Of a DNA stretch of 64,000 nucleotides, positions 16,967 to 25,551 are shown in pieces (position 1 is the first letter of the stretch; each line of letters opens with the position of its first letter). Origin of the DNA: G965247775 sp965247775. Lineage in GTDB: Bacteria > Chloroflexota > Dehalococcoidia > Bin125. The stretch is taken from contig OZ252031.1 of assembly GCA_965247775.1 (NCBI GenBank), positions 1,240,001 through 1,304,000 on the forward strand. The letters are read 5' to 3'. The position numbers and the translations under genes are program-made. The notes beneath the pieces were generated by a model that was not told where the DNA came from, made no database searches, and saw only the letters and a list, made by a program, of their open reading frames with translations.

Positions 16967-17219
16967 CTAGCCCTCCCCCCTCCGCAGACGCCGGTCCTCC
17001 CCCAGCCGCGCCTCTGCGATCTCGTCCGCCCGCGGAACGTTCCTCAGGCCCACCCCCTCGCTCACGAAGAGCAGTGCCACGCCCAGGATCTCCCCGTCCC
17101 GGTCTGTACTCGAGGATCGTCCGCTCCGACAACTCCTGGGCGCGCTAGGCCTCCCCCTCCACGAGCGCGATGTAGAGCGCGTCGGACTCCGCGTCGTACT
17201 TCAACCTCAGCATGCGCAT
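16967..17219 (-). pseudogene. DUF2283-family gene with stop and frameshift
   Basis: From ATG at 17219 the minus strand reads MRMLRLKYDAESDALYIAL and VEGEA, then a TAG (17145-17147), then RAQELSERTILEYR; after one extra C the next frame gives RDGEILGVALLFVSEGVGLR and DEIAEARL. This is the full DUF2283 pattern (Y-D-x-E-x-D-A-L-Y-I ... D-x-x-G-x-I-x-G). The 253-bp length equals an intact gene plus one base. Confidence 0.82.
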
Positions 17220-17298
17220 CAGTCTGCCGGCGCGCCCACCTTCTCCTTGGGGGGCACACCCTCTCCTCACCCTGCATCACCGGCGCCGCCCACCTCCC

Positions 17299-17343
17299 CC
17301 CCCATGGGGGACACACCCCCTCTCCACGAAGTGGAGAGGGGGG
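17299..17343. repeat. Two-hairpin GC palindrome abutting the phzF stop codon
   Basis: CCCCCATGGGGG (17299-17310), five bases, then a perfect 12-bp stem CCCCCTCTCCAC with loop GAA (17316-17342). The TAA of the PhzF gene (17346-17344) begins one base later, so for that gene the hairpin is at a terminator position. The CACGAAGTG core recurs at 18.5, 18.6 and (as CAACGAAGTTG) 21 kb. Confidence 0.85.
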
Positions 17344-18237
17344 TTAGAGCCTGATCACCCCCCGCATCACCGTCACCGCCCGACCCCCCACCCGCGGCGC
17401 CGCCACCTTCCCCTCCCACTCCCAATCAACTGACGCCCGCACCCGGCCCGTCCGCCCCAGCCCGTCCCCCTGCTCGAGCACATACGACCCCGCCTCCAGC
17501 AGCCCGTATCGCAACATGAACGCCACCATCCCTCCCGACGCCGACCCCGTCACCGGATCCTCGAACAACCCCGACTCCGTGAACCCCCAATGTCGGCTGA
17601 ACGCCGCGTGCGCCGGGTCAATCGCATCCGTCGTGAAGGCGTGCGCGCTGAAGAATCCCGCCTTCTCCCGCAGCCCCGCCAGCACCGACGCGTCCGGCCG
17701 CGACCCCGCCAGCGCCGTCCGCGACGTCACCGCCACCATCAGCTGCGGCGTCCCCGTGCTCACCACCTGTACCGGCACATCCGCCCGCACCGCCGACTCC
17801 GGCACCCGCAGCGCTGCCGACGCCTCCGCCCGGTTCAAGCGACGTCCGAACGACGGCGCCAGCTGCGTCATCGTGATCAGCGGCGCTCCGCCCCCCTCCT
17901 CGCGATCGATCGTCACGCCGATCACGCCCGCGGTCAGCTCCAGCGTGATCGACTCCTCATCCGGTCCGATCCGCCCCAGCTCCACCAGTGCGTGCACCGT
18001 CGCGATCGTCGGATGCCCCGCCAGCGGAACCTCCTCCGCCGGCGTGAAGTACCGCGCCCCCACGTCCGCCACGTCCGACTCCACCACGAACGCCGTCTCC
18101 GACAGATTCATCTCCCGCGCGATGCGCTGCATCGTGCCCGTGTCCAAGTCTCCCGCCTCCAGCAGGACCGCGCAGGGATTCCCCGCCAGCGGCGTCGTCG
18201 TGAACGCGTCCACCTGCAGCACGTCGTATTCGCTCAA
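17344..18237 (-). CDS. PhzF-family epimerase/isomerase
   Basis: A 297-residue protein of the PhzF/diaminopimelate-epimerase-like fold. The N-terminus VLQVDAFTTTPLAGNPCAVLL and NLSETAFVV carry the catalytic Glu region (S-E-T-A-F), and FTPAEEVPLAGHPT and GLFEDPVTGSASGG are the other hallmark motifs. Members isomerise small acids; most genomic ones have no known substrate. It starts with TTG at 18237 behind GGTGAGG; no other start precedes the conserved VDAF. It is transcribed away from the duplicated RidA start region. Confidence 0.92.
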   Translation of the reverse strand: MSEYDVLQVDAFTTTPLAGNPCAVLLEAGDLDTGTMQRIAREMNLSETAFVVESDVADVGARYFTPAEEVPLAGHPTIATVHALVELGRIGPDEESITLELTAGVIGVTIDREEGGGAPLITMTQLAPSFGRRLNRAEASAALRVPESAVRADVPVQVVSTGTPQLMVAVTSRTALAGSRPDASVLAGLREKAGFFSAHAFTTDAIDPAHAAFSRHWGFTESGLFEDPVTGSASGGMVAFMLRYGLLEAGSYVLEQGDGLGRTGRVRASVDWEWEGKVAAPRVGGRAVTVMRGVIRL

Positions 18238-18391
18238 CGCCTCACCCCGATCTCTCCAGCCTCAGCGCGTCGCGGCGCCCCGCGCAAAGCGAAGGCCGCC
18301 CGCGGCAGGCACAGTCGATGCCTGTCCTGAGCCTGTCGAAGGGACGCGTCCGACGGTATCATTTGGCCCCCTGACGGAGGAGCGCAGACCC

Positions 18392-18641
18392 ATGTCTCCC
18401 CGACCACACATCCACCCCAGCGGGCCCCACTCCCGAACCCTCGCCCCCGCCATGCGCCACCGCGATCTCCTCCATCCCCAAGGGGATACTCCCTCCACGA
18501 AGTGGCGGGGGTAAGGGTGAGACAACCCATCGACCCCGGCTGGCCCCGCTCCAGCCGCCTCACGTTCGCCCCCGCCATGCGCCACCGCGATCTCCTCCAT
18601 CCCCAAGGGGATACCCCCCCCACGAAGTGGAGGGGGTAAGG
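18392..18641 (+). repeat. Two extra tandem copies of the 5' end of ridA, 125-bp period
   Basis: The live start at 18642 is preceded by two copies of itself, at 18517 and 18392, exactly 125 bp apart. Each holds the first 25 codons (for example RQPIDPGWPRSSRLTFAPAM) and then runs into the palindrome CCCCAAGGGG plus CCACGAAGTGG, whose GGGGGTAAGG end provides the ribosome-binding site of the next copy. The leftmost copy is diverged (MSPRPHIHPSGPHSRTLAPAM) and has its own GGAGGAG, so it may be the original start. Confidence 0.85.
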
Positions 18642-19049
18642 GTGAGACAACCCATCGACCCCGGCTGGCCCCGCTCCAGCCGCCTCACGTTCGCCGCCGC
18701 CGTGCGCCACGGCGATCTCCTCTTCATCTCTGGCCTCACCGCTAGCGACGACCACGGCGCCCTCGTCGGCCCCGGCGACATCGTCGCCCAGACCCGACGC
18801 ATCTACGAGCGCATGGCCGAAGTCCTCGCCCAGGCCGGCGCCACCTTCGACAACGTCGTCCAGACCACCGACTACATCATCAGCACCGACGGCTACCGCG
18901 ACACCGCCGCCGTCCGCCGCGACATCTTCGGTGACGACCCCGCCCGCGGCTTCCCCGCCGCCACCGGCGTTATCGTCGCCGGCCTCCTCCGCCCCGGCGC
19001 CCTCATCGAGATCGATGCCATCGCCGTAATCCCGGATCAGCAGCCGTGA
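18642..19049 (+). CDS. ridA: RidA/YjgF-family enamine deaminase
   Basis: A 135-residue member of the RidA family: GDLLFISGLTASDDHG, QTRRIYERMAEVLAQAGATFDNVVQTTDYI and PARGFPAATGVIVAGLLRPG. RidA-subfamily deaminases have an Arg in the last motif (R-x-x-x-E); here the region reads LLRPGALIEIDAIAVI, compatible with a catalytic-site variant or a member of another YjgF subgroup. It starts with GTG, with the Shine-Dalgarno (GGAGGGGGTAAGG) supplied by the inserted palindrome. Its stop overlaps the next start by four bases (GTGA), so the two are translationally coupled. Confidence 0.9.
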   Translation: MRQPIDPGWPRSSRLTFAAAVRHGDLLFISGLTASDDHGALVGPGDIVAQTRRIYERMAEVLAQAGATFDNVVQTTDYIISTDGYRDTAAVRRDIFGDDPARGFPAATGVIVAGLLRPGALIEIDAIAVIPDQQP

Positions 19050-19492
19050 CCGACACCAAATACTTCGAGGACTTCCACCTCGGCGAAACCTTCCACATCC
19101 CCACCAAGACCATCACCGACGCCCACTTCCTCTTCTTCGCCGGCCTCACCGGCGACAACCACCCCATCCACTACGACGACGAATACGCCAAGAACACCCG
19201 CTTCGGTGCCCGCGTCGCGCACGGCCTCCTGCTCACCGCCCTCACCGCCGCTGGCGCCTCCACCCTCTCACCGCACATGGAGGGATCCGTCGTCGCCTTC
19301 GTCGAGCAATCCGCCCGCTTCCTCGCCCCGGTGCTCATCGGGGACACCCTCACCCCCCGGCTCGAGGTGGCCGAACTCACCCCCAAGACCAACACCGGCC
19401 TCGTCCGCCTCGCCACCCGCATCACCAACCAGCGCGGCGAAACCGTCCTCGAAGGCCATCACCTCTACATTTTCAAGAAGCGGCCCCGCTAA
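19046..19492 (+). CDS. MaoC-family hydratase
   Basis: A 148-residue hot-dog-fold protein with the catalytic motif FAGLTGDNHPIHYDDEYA and ARVAHGLLLTALTAAG. The order D-x-x-x-x-H is intact, so it should act on its own as an (R)-specific enoyl-CoA hydratase or a related dehydratase. GTG start overlaps the ridA stop. A strong hairpin follows at 19541. The pair RidA-hydratase suggests a small CoA or enamine pathway but the substrate is unknown. Confidence 0.92.
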   Translation: MTDTKYFEDFHLGETFHIPTKTITDAHFLFFAGLTGDNHPIHYDDEYAKNTRFGARVAHGLLLTALTAAGASTLSPHMEGSVVAFVEQSARFLAPVLIGDTLTPRLEVAELTPKTNTGLVRLATRITNQRGETVLEGHHLYIFKKRPR

Positions 19493-19540
19493 CGGTCCCC
19501 GAGTTCGCGCGCGTCCGGCTCAAAATTCCTGTCCTTCCCG

Positions 19541-19573
19541 CCCCCAGCGATGCACATCGTGCCTCGCTGGGGG
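19541..19573 (+). terminator. Hairpin terminator after the ridA-hydratase pair
   Basis: CCCCCAGCGA and TCGCTGGGGG form a perfect 10-bp stem with a 13-base loop, 48 bases past the stop codon. No T-run follows, as is common in GC-rich genomes. Confidence 0.6.
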
Positions 19574-19735
19574 ACCCGGATCCCGCCGATCCTGAGCGCC
19601 ACAGGGGAGCACGATCGGAGTCCACAACGAGCGCGCGCACGAGGTCGCAGTCGAAGCACGGCCCTGAGTCTCTGCGACGCACCCCCCCCCGCCTCAGCCA
19701 CGGCCCACCCTCCGCAGCACAGAAGTCAAGCAGAC

Positions 19736-19764
19736 TTGACAAAGAGACAAATGTCCTTGACAAT
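19736..19764 (+). promoter_or_regulatory. Promoter with operator-like palindrome before the membrane protein/XRE pair
   Basis: TTGACA (19736-19741), 17 bases, GACAAT (19759-19764). Inside the spacer lies the short palindrome GACAAATGTC (19746-19755), and GACA recurs at the -35 and -10. The downstream XRE regulator is a plausible ligand. This is the only AT-rich patch in the surrounding DNA. Confidence 0.55.
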
Positions 19765-19821
19765 CCTCTACGACCACCCACTCCGCTCATTTTTCCCCCT
19801 CCTCCGCGGAAGGACGGCGCC

Positions 19822-20280
19822 ATGACCCCCGATACCCCGACCGCCCACCAGGCTCGCGCCGGCTTCTCCCGCCGCGCCGCCCAACGGCTCCGGCTCGTTT
19901 GCAGTCATGGCGACGGCCGCTACCGCAACGAGCTCCTGCTCGCCATGCTCGCCTACGTCGCCGTGCTCGTCTCCACCATCGTCATCGTCAACGACAACGA
20001 GGACGCCGCCTGGCGCTATCCCGTGGCCCTCCTCCCCATGATCCCCCTCGGCTTCGCCCTCATCGCCTGGGTCCGCTTCTTCCGCCGCATGGACGAGCTT
20101 CAGCAGCGCATCCAGTTGGAAGCCCTCGCCTTCGCCTTCGGCGGCACCGCCCTCATCACCTTCGCCTACGGCTTCCTGCAGGACGCCGGCTTCCCAGACC
20201 TCAACTGGTTCTACATCTGGCCCCTCATGAGCGTCTTCTGGATCGTCGGCGGCTTCATCGCCAACCGGCGCTGGCTATGA
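19822..20280 (+). CDS. Four-helix membrane protein linked to an XRE regulator
   Basis: A 152-residue protein with four hydrophobic segments: LLLAMLAYVAVLVSTIVIV, YPVALLPMIPLGFALIAWV, LEALAFAFGGTALITFAYGF and WFYIWPLMSVFWIVGGFIA. The stretch VRFFRRMDELQQRIQLEALA between helices 2 and 3 is typical of small membrane proteins that accompany YozG/YgzD-like regulators. Its TGA overlaps the ATG of the regulator gene (ATGA). Function unknown; the pairing suggests membrane-linked control. Confidence 0.8.
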   Translation: MTPDTPTAHQARAGFSRRAAQRLRLVCSHGDGRYRNELLLAMLAYVAVLVSTIVIVNDNEDAAWRYPVALLPMIPLGFALIAWVRFFRRMDELQQRIQLEALAFAFGGTALITFAYGFLQDAGFPDLNWFYIWPLMSVFWIVGGFIANRRWL

Positions 20281-20477
20281 ACAACACCCTGCGCGTCCTG
20301 CGCGCCGAACGGACCTGGTCCCAGAAGCAGCTGGCCGAGTCGCTCGGCGTCTCCCGCCAGACCGTCAACGCCATCGAAACCGGCAAGTACGACCCCAGCC
20401 TCCCGCTCGTCTTCAAAATCGCGCACCTCTTCGATCGCCCCATCGAGGAGATCTTCCACCCCAACGGCGCCCTCTGA
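20277..20477 (+). CDS. XRE-family DNA-binding regulator (YozG-like)
   Basis: A 66-residue, single-domain helix-turn-helix protein: LRVLRAERTWSQKQLAESLG, VSRQTVNAIETGKYDPSLPL, FKIAHLFDRPIEEIFHP. This is the Cro/CI fold of the short YozG/YgzD type. Translation is coupled to the upstream membrane protein by a four-base overlap. It probably represses its own promoter at 19736. Confidence 0.92.
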   Translation: MNNTLRVLRAERTWSQKQLAESLGVSRQTVNAIETGKYDPSLPLVFKIAHLFDRPIEEIFHPNGAL

Positions 20478-20871
20478 GCGGCCTGGCTCCCCATCACCCA
20501 AACCAACGGGGCGATCGACGGGCGTCCGCCCCCATGCCCTTACCCCTCGACGACGCTCTCCCGGATCCCGGCCGGCCGCCACACCGCCCGGCGCGCTGTC
20601 TCATTCCCCCTGATCATCCGGATCACGCCGGACATAGCCATCTTTCGCGGTCAACGATCCGGCGCCACCCGGCACATCCGCTGCTCGACCACTTCGATCA
20701 CGCGATAGGCGCGCCACCGCACCGCCGCCGGCGACAGCCGGACCAGCGCCAGCACCGCCACCGCAACCGCCACTCGCGCGCGCATCCTGCCCTCGGAACC
20801 CCCCCTCGCTCCAGGGACTGGGCCGCGTCTCCCCAACCCACACCCCGCGCCCGTTACTCCCGGCGGAGGCC
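20478..20871. other. Intergenic stretch without a recognisable gene
   Basis: Nothing conserved is seen on the plus strand. On the minus strand a short frame (about 20657-20788) reads MRARVAVAVAVLALVRLSPA and then YRVIEVVEQRMCRVAPDR; it could be a tiny secreted peptide or a relic, and has no supporting ribosome-binding site. Confidence 0.5.
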
Positions 20872-21404
20872 AGCTCCCTCAACTTGGTTGAGGGAGCTGG
20901 GGGATGAACCGAGAACACCCCCAGCAACTCCAGCCGCGGCCTATCTGTGCAGCGGCGCCGCACCCCCTTCCTCGTGAACGGCGCGCGGCCATTCGCCCCC
21001 GAGGGGCGCCCCCAACGAAGTTGGGGGCGGGGACTAGAACACCTCCAGCAACTCCAGCCGCGGCATCTGTGCAGCGGCGCCGCACCCCCTTCCTCGTGAA
21101 CAGCGCGCTGCCATTCGCCCCCGAGGGGCGCCCCCAACGAAGTTGGGGGCGGGGACTAGAACACCTCCAGCAACTCCAGCCGCGGCATCTGTGCAGCGGC
21201 GCCGCACCCCCTTCCTCGTGAACAGCGCGCTGCCATTCGCCCCCGAGGGGCGCCCCCCCAACGAAGTTGGGGGGGGGACTAGAACACCTCCAGCAACTCC
21301 AGCCGCGGCATCTGTGCAGCGGCGCCGCACCCCCTTCCTCGTGAACAGCGCGCTGCCATTCGCCCCCGAGGGGCGCCCCCCAACGAAGTTGGGGGTGGGG
21401 ACTA
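20872..21404. repeat. Tandem array of pyrK 3'-end copies, about 123-bp period
   Basis: The last 75 or so bases of pyrK recur four more times to the left of its stop codon; equivalent points are at 20913, 21037, 21159, 21282 and (the gene itself) 21405. Each unit also carries CCCCGAGGGG followed by CCCCAACGAAGTTGGGG. The copies have lost two bases relative to the gene, so each would read FTRKGVRRRCTD and then shift frame before ELLEVF-stop. The outer end is a variant hairpin, AGCTCCCTCAAC with loop TTG (20872-20898). Confidence 0.9.
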
Positions 21405-22175
21405 GAACACCTCCAGCAACTCAAACCGCGGCCCATCTGTGCAGCAGAGCCGCACCCCCTTCTTCGTGAACACCGCGCACCCGTAGCAGATCCCCGTCCC
21501 GCACGCCATCGCGGTCTCCATCAGGATCTGCACCGACCGCCGCATCCCCTCCGCCCGCACCACCGACGCCATGCTCCGGAACATCGGCGTCGGCCCGCAC
21601 GCCAGCGACTGATCCGCCCAGGGCAGATACTCCGCGAACAGATCCGTCACCAACCCCTCGTGCCCCAACGACCCGTCCTCCGTAGCCACCGCATACTCCA
21701 CCTCCGGCGGTAGCAGCGCCGCCGGATACGCCCCCGCCACCTCCCTTGTCCCGAAGCACAGCACGATCGTCTGACCCCTCGCCAGCTGCTCGTCCGCCAG
21801 CGCCACCAGCGGCGCGATCCCTACCCCACCCCCCACCAGCAGCAGATTGCCCGCGCTCGGCCGCACCGCGAAGCCTCGCCCCAGCGGCCCCGTCATCAGC
21901 GCTGTCTCCCCCGGCCGCTGCGACGCCATCAGCGCCGTCGCCTCCCCCACCACCGCGTACAGCAGTGCGAACTGCCGCCCCCCGCTCCGCTCCCGGAAGC
22001 GATAGAAGGAGAACGCCCGCCCCAGGTATGGGTCCAGCCCCTCCCGCGCCAGCACCATCACGAACTGCCCCGGCGTCGCCCCCCGGCACAGCGCCTCCCC
22101 CGCGTACCACGTGACGAACGTTCCCGGCGTGATCTCCTCCGTCTCCAGCACCTGTGCCTCCACCTGCTGGATCAC
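21402..22175 (-). CDS. pyrK: Dihydroorotate dehydrogenase electron-transfer subunit
   Basis: A 257-residue iron-sulphur flavoprotein. FAD-binding R-A-F-S-F-Y is near residue 54, NAD-side G-G-G-V-G-I-A-P-L near 115, and the 2Fe-2S cluster ligands are Cys225, Cys230, Cys233 and Cys244 or 245 (ACGTGICYGC ... LCC). PyrK passes electrons from class 1B PyrD to NAD. GTG start at 22175 follows AAGGAG, 13 bases after carB. It is the last gene of the operon here; no pyrD follows, which is unusual since pyrK is normally next to pyrD. Instead the DNA breaks into copies of the gene's own 3' end. Confidence 0.93.
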   Translation of the reverse strand: MIQQVEAQVLETEEITPGTFVTWYAGEALCRGATPGQFVMVLAREGLDPYLGRAFSFYRFRERSGGRQFALLYAVVGEATALMASQRPGETALMTGPLGRGFAVRPSAGNLLLVGGGVGIAPLVALADEQLARGQTIVLCFGTREVAGAYPAALLPPEVEYAVATEDGSLGHEGLVTDLFAEYLPWADQSLACGPTPMFRSMASVVRAEGMRRSVQILMETAMACGTGICYGCAVFTKKGVRLCCTDGPRFELLEVF

Positions 22176-22188
22176 GCCCGCATCTCCT

Positions 22189-25100
22189 TCACGGCCCCGC
22201 CGTCGCTGTCGTCTTCGTGTACTCCGACAGCGGCGCGACCGTGTAGCTCGGGCTCTCCCCCGCTCCCCGCCCCACCAGCGCCGCCACCGCGTGCCGCGCC
22301 GTATCCAGGCTCGTGAAGCAGGGCACCCGCTGCTCCGTCGCCGCCCGCCGGATGTGGAACCCGTCTCGCAGCGTCACCCGGCCCCCCTCCGAAGTGTTGA
22401 GCAGGAAATCCACTCGCCCCTCCCGGATCACGTCCACGACGTTCGGGTGCGACTCCGCCAGCCGCTTCGGCACCGACGTCGCCTCCAGCCCCAGCCCCGT
22501 GATCAACGCCGCCGTCCCCTCCGTCGCATAGAACCGGTAGCCCGCCTCCCCCAGTGTCCGGATCAACGCGATCGCCTCCGCCTTGTCCTGATCAGCGATG
22601 CTCAACAGCGCTGTCCCCCGAGCCGGTAGCGCCAGGTCCGACGCCAGCAGCGCCTTCGTCAGCGCCCCGTCGAAGTCGTGGTCCACCCCCATCACCTCTC
22701 CCGTCGACTTCATCTCCGGCCCCAGGTAGGTGTCCACCCCGCCCAGCTTCGACATGCTGAACACCGGCGCCTTGATCGCCACGAGTTCCCGCGAGGGCCA
22801 CAGTCCGTCCGCGTAGCCCTGCTCCGCCAGACTCCGGCCCAGCATCACCTCCACCGCCAGCTGCACCATCGGCACCGTCGTCACTTTGCTCAAAAATGGC
22901 ACCGTCCGGCTCGCCCGTGGGTTCACCTCCAGCACGAAGATGCCCCCCGCCTCCGGCGGCAACGTGGGCGCCCCCTCCCGGTCCCGCATCACCACGTACT
23001 GGATGTTCATCAGCCCCCGCACGTCCAGCCCCAGCCCGATCTGCCGCGTGTAGTCCACGATCGCCGCGGTCTCCTCCGCCGACAGGTTCGGCGCCGGATA
23101 CACCGCCATCGAGTCCCCCGAGTGCACTCCCGCCCGCTCGATATGCTCCATGATCCCGGGGATCAGCACCCGCTCTCCGTCGCAGATCGCATCGACCTCC
23201 ACCTCCATCCCCCCGAAGTACTTGTCGATCAGCACCGGCTTCCCCGGCGCCGCCTCCATCGCCTCCCCCACGTACCGCGCCAGCTCCCCCGCCCCCTGCA
23301 CGATCTCCATCGCCCGCCCGCCCAGCACGTACGATGGCCGCACCAGCACCGGATAGCCGATCGTTTCCGCCGCCTGCACCGCCTCCTCCAGGTTCAGCAC
23401 CGTCGTCCCCGGCGGCTGCGGGATCCCCAGCCCCGTCAGGAAGCGCTCGAACCGCTTGCGGTCCTCCGCCAGATCGATCGCGTCCGCCGACGACCCCAGG
23501 ATCGGCAGAGCCGCCGTCGCGAGCGGCCCCGCCAGGTTGATCGCCGTCTGCCCCCCAAACTGCAGGATGCTCGGCACCGCCCCGTTCGGCCCCGCCCCCT
23601 CCGCGCCCCAGCCCGACTCGTTCTCCAGGATGTCCCGCGTCGACTCCTCATCCAGCGGCTCGAAGTACAGCCGGTCCGACGTGTCGAAGTCCGTCGACAC
23701 CGTCTCCGGGTTGCTGTTCGCCATGATCGCCCCGTACCCCGCCGCCCGCAGCGCCTGCGCCGCCTTCACCGACGCATAGTCGAACTCGATCCCCTGCCCG
23801 ATCCGGATCGGCCCGCTCCCCACCACCAGCGCCCGCGGGCCCATCGCCGGCGTGGCTTCGTTTTCCTCCTCGTACGTCGAGTAGAAGTAGGGCGTCTCCG
23901 CCTCGAATTCGGCCGCGCACGTGTCCACCATCTTGTACACCGGCCGGATCCCCCACGCCTGCCGCTGCTGCCGCACCTTCTCCGTGACCGACCCTGCCAG
24001 GTTCGCGATCTGTTCATCCGAGAAGCCCTGCCGCTTCGCCTCCCGCAGCAGCGCCGCCGTCAGCGGATCCGACAGCAGCCGCTCTTCCATCCGCACCAGC
24101 CCCAGCAGCCGATCCAGGAACCACGGGTCCACGCCGCTCTCCCGCGCCAGCGCCCCCATGTCCGGCCGGCGCCGCAGCGCCGCCATCAGGTGCCAGATCC
24201 GGTTGTCCGTCGCCGTCCGGATCGCCGCCGCCGGGTCCGCCATCTCCCGGTCTTCCCACAGCAGCGACCGCCCCCCCACCTCCAGCGACCGCACCGCCTT
24301 CTGCAACGCCGCCTCGAACGTGCGGTCGATCGCCATCACCTCGCCAGTCGCCTTCATCTGCGTTCCCAGCGACCGGTCTCCCGCCCCGAACTTGTCGAAC
24401 GGCCAGCGCGGGATCTTCACCACCACATAGTCCAGTGCCGGCTCGAACGCCGCTACGGTCTTGCCCGTCACCTCGTTCAGGATCTCGTCCAGCCGCCGCC
24501 CCACGGCGATCTTCGCCGCCACCCGCGCGATCGGATAGCCCGTCGCCTTGCTCGCCAGCGCCGACGACCGGCTCACCCGCGGATTCACTTCAATCACGTA
24601 GTACGGCAGATCCTCGTTCCCCGGCCCGGCCAGTGCGGCGGACCCCTCCCACGGCGTCACGTCCGCCCGCGGCGCCAGCGCGAGCTGCACGTTGCAGCCC
24701 CCTTCGATCTCCAGCGCCCGGATGATCCGCAGCGACGCCGATCGCAGCCGCTGGTAGTCCGTGTCCGACAGCGTCTGGCTCGGCGCCACCACGATGGAGT
24801 CCCCCGTGTGTACCCCCATCGGGTCCAGGTTCTCCATATTGCAGACCGTTATGCAGGTGTCCGCCCCGTCCCGCATGACCTCGTACTCCACTTCCTTCCA
24901 CCCCCGCAGCGACCGCTCCACCAGCACCTGCCCCACCGGGCTCGCCGCCAGCCCGCTCTCCACCGTCCGCGCGAACTCCCCCTCCGTCGTCACGAAGCCC
25001 CCGCCCGTGCCCCCCAGCGTGTAGGCCGGCCGGATCACCGCCGGCAGCCCGATCGCCGCCAGCGCCTCCTGCCCATCGGCCACGCTCTCCACGATCGCGC

Positions 25101-25551
25101 TGGGCGGGATCGGCTCCCTGATCGCCTGCATCGTCTCGCGGAATCGCTCCCGGTCCTCCGCCTTGCGGATCCCCTCCAACGACGTCCCCAGCAGCCGAAC
25201 CCCGTACCGCTTCAGCACCCCCGCCTCGTGCAGCGCCACCGCCAGGTTCAGCCCCACCTGCCCCCCCAGCGTCGGCAGCAGCCCGTCCGGCCGCTCCCGC
25301 GCGATCACCCGCTCCAGCACCTCCACCGTCAGCGGCTCGATGTAAGTCACGTCCGCCACGCCCGCGTCGGTCATGATCGTCGCCGGGTTCGAGTTCACCA
25401 GCACCGACGTCACGCCCTCCTCGCGCATCGCCTTGCAGGCCTGCGTCCCGGCGTAGTCGAACTCGGCCGCCTGCCCGATCACGATCGGCCCGCTGCCGAT
25501 GATCAGTACCTTCTCCGGCTTCGCCGGCCCGGTCGTTCCCTGCTCAGCCAC
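22189..25551 (-). CDS. carB: Carbamoyl-phosphate synthase large subunit
   Basis: A 1120-residue protein with the two homologous ATP-grasp halves of CarB. The first half starts KVLIIGSGPIVIGQAAEFDY and has GGTGGGF; the second half begins ALVVGSGPIRIGQGIEFDY (near residue 580) and has GGRAMEIV. The last 140 residues form the MGS-like allosteric domain (RFYATEGTAALI). It joins bicarbonate, ammonia from CarA and two ATP to carbamoyl phosphate for arginine and pyrimidines. GTG start overlaps the end of the upstream 99-residue ORF by eight bases. About 50 residues longer than E. coli CarB, mostly in loops. Confidence 0.97.
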   Translation of the reverse strand: MAEQGTTGPAKPEKVLIIGSGPIVIGQAAEFDYAGTQACKAMREEGVTSVLVNSNPATIMTDAGVADVTYIEPLTVEVLERVIARERPDGLLPTLGGQVGLNLAVALHEAGVLKRYGVRLLGTSLEGIRKAEDRERFRETMQAIREPIPPSAIVESVADGQEALAAIGLPAVIRPAYTLGGTGGGFVTTEGEFARTVESGLAASPVGQVLVERSLRGWKEVEYEVMRDGADTCITVCNMENLDPMGVHTGDSIVVAPSQTLSDTDYQRLRSASLRIIRALEIEGGCNVQLALAPRADVTPWEGSAALAGPGNEDLPYYVIEVNPRVSRSSALASKATGYPIARVAAKIAVGRRLDEILNEVTGKTVAAFEPALDYVVVKIPRWPFDKFGAGDRSLGTQMKATGEVMAIDRTFEAALQKAVRSLEVGGRSLLWEDREMADPAAAIRTATDNRIWHLMAALRRRPDMGALARESGVDPWFLDRLLGLVRMEERLLSDPLTAALLREAKRQGFSDEQIANLAGSVTEKVRQQRQAWGIRPVYKMVDTCAAEFEAETPYFYSTYEEENEATPAMGPRALVVGSGPIRIGQGIEFDYASVKAAQALRAAGYGAIMANSNPETVSTDFDTSDRLYFEPLDEESTRDILENESGWGAEGAGPNGAVPSILQFGGQTAINLAGPLATAALPILGSSADAIDLAEDRKRFERFLTGLGIPQPPGTTVLNLEEAVQAAETIGYPVLVRPSYVLGGRAMEIVQGAGELARYVGEAMEAAPGKPVLIDKYFGGMEVEVDAICDGERVLIPGIMEHIERAGVHSGDSMAVYPAPNLSAEETAAIVDYTRQIGLGLDVRGLMNIQYVVMRDREGAPTLPPEAGGIFVLEVNPRASRTVPFLSKVTTVPMVQLAVEVMLGRSLAEQGYADGLWPSRELVAIKAPVFSMSKLGGVDTYLGPEMKSTGEVMGVDHDFDGALTKALLASDLALPARGTALLSIADQDKAEAIALIRTLGEAGYRFYATEGTAALITGLGLEATSVPKRLAESHPNVVDVIREGRVDFLLNTSEGGRVTLRDGFHIRRAATEQRVPCFTSLDTARHAVAALVGRGAGESPSYTVAPLSEYTKTTATAGP

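Noticed and set aside
20905..21404. CRISPR array or small-RNA cluster
   Set aside because: Units are about 123 bp, nearly identical throughout without spacers, and derive from the pyrK 3' end and a palindrome.
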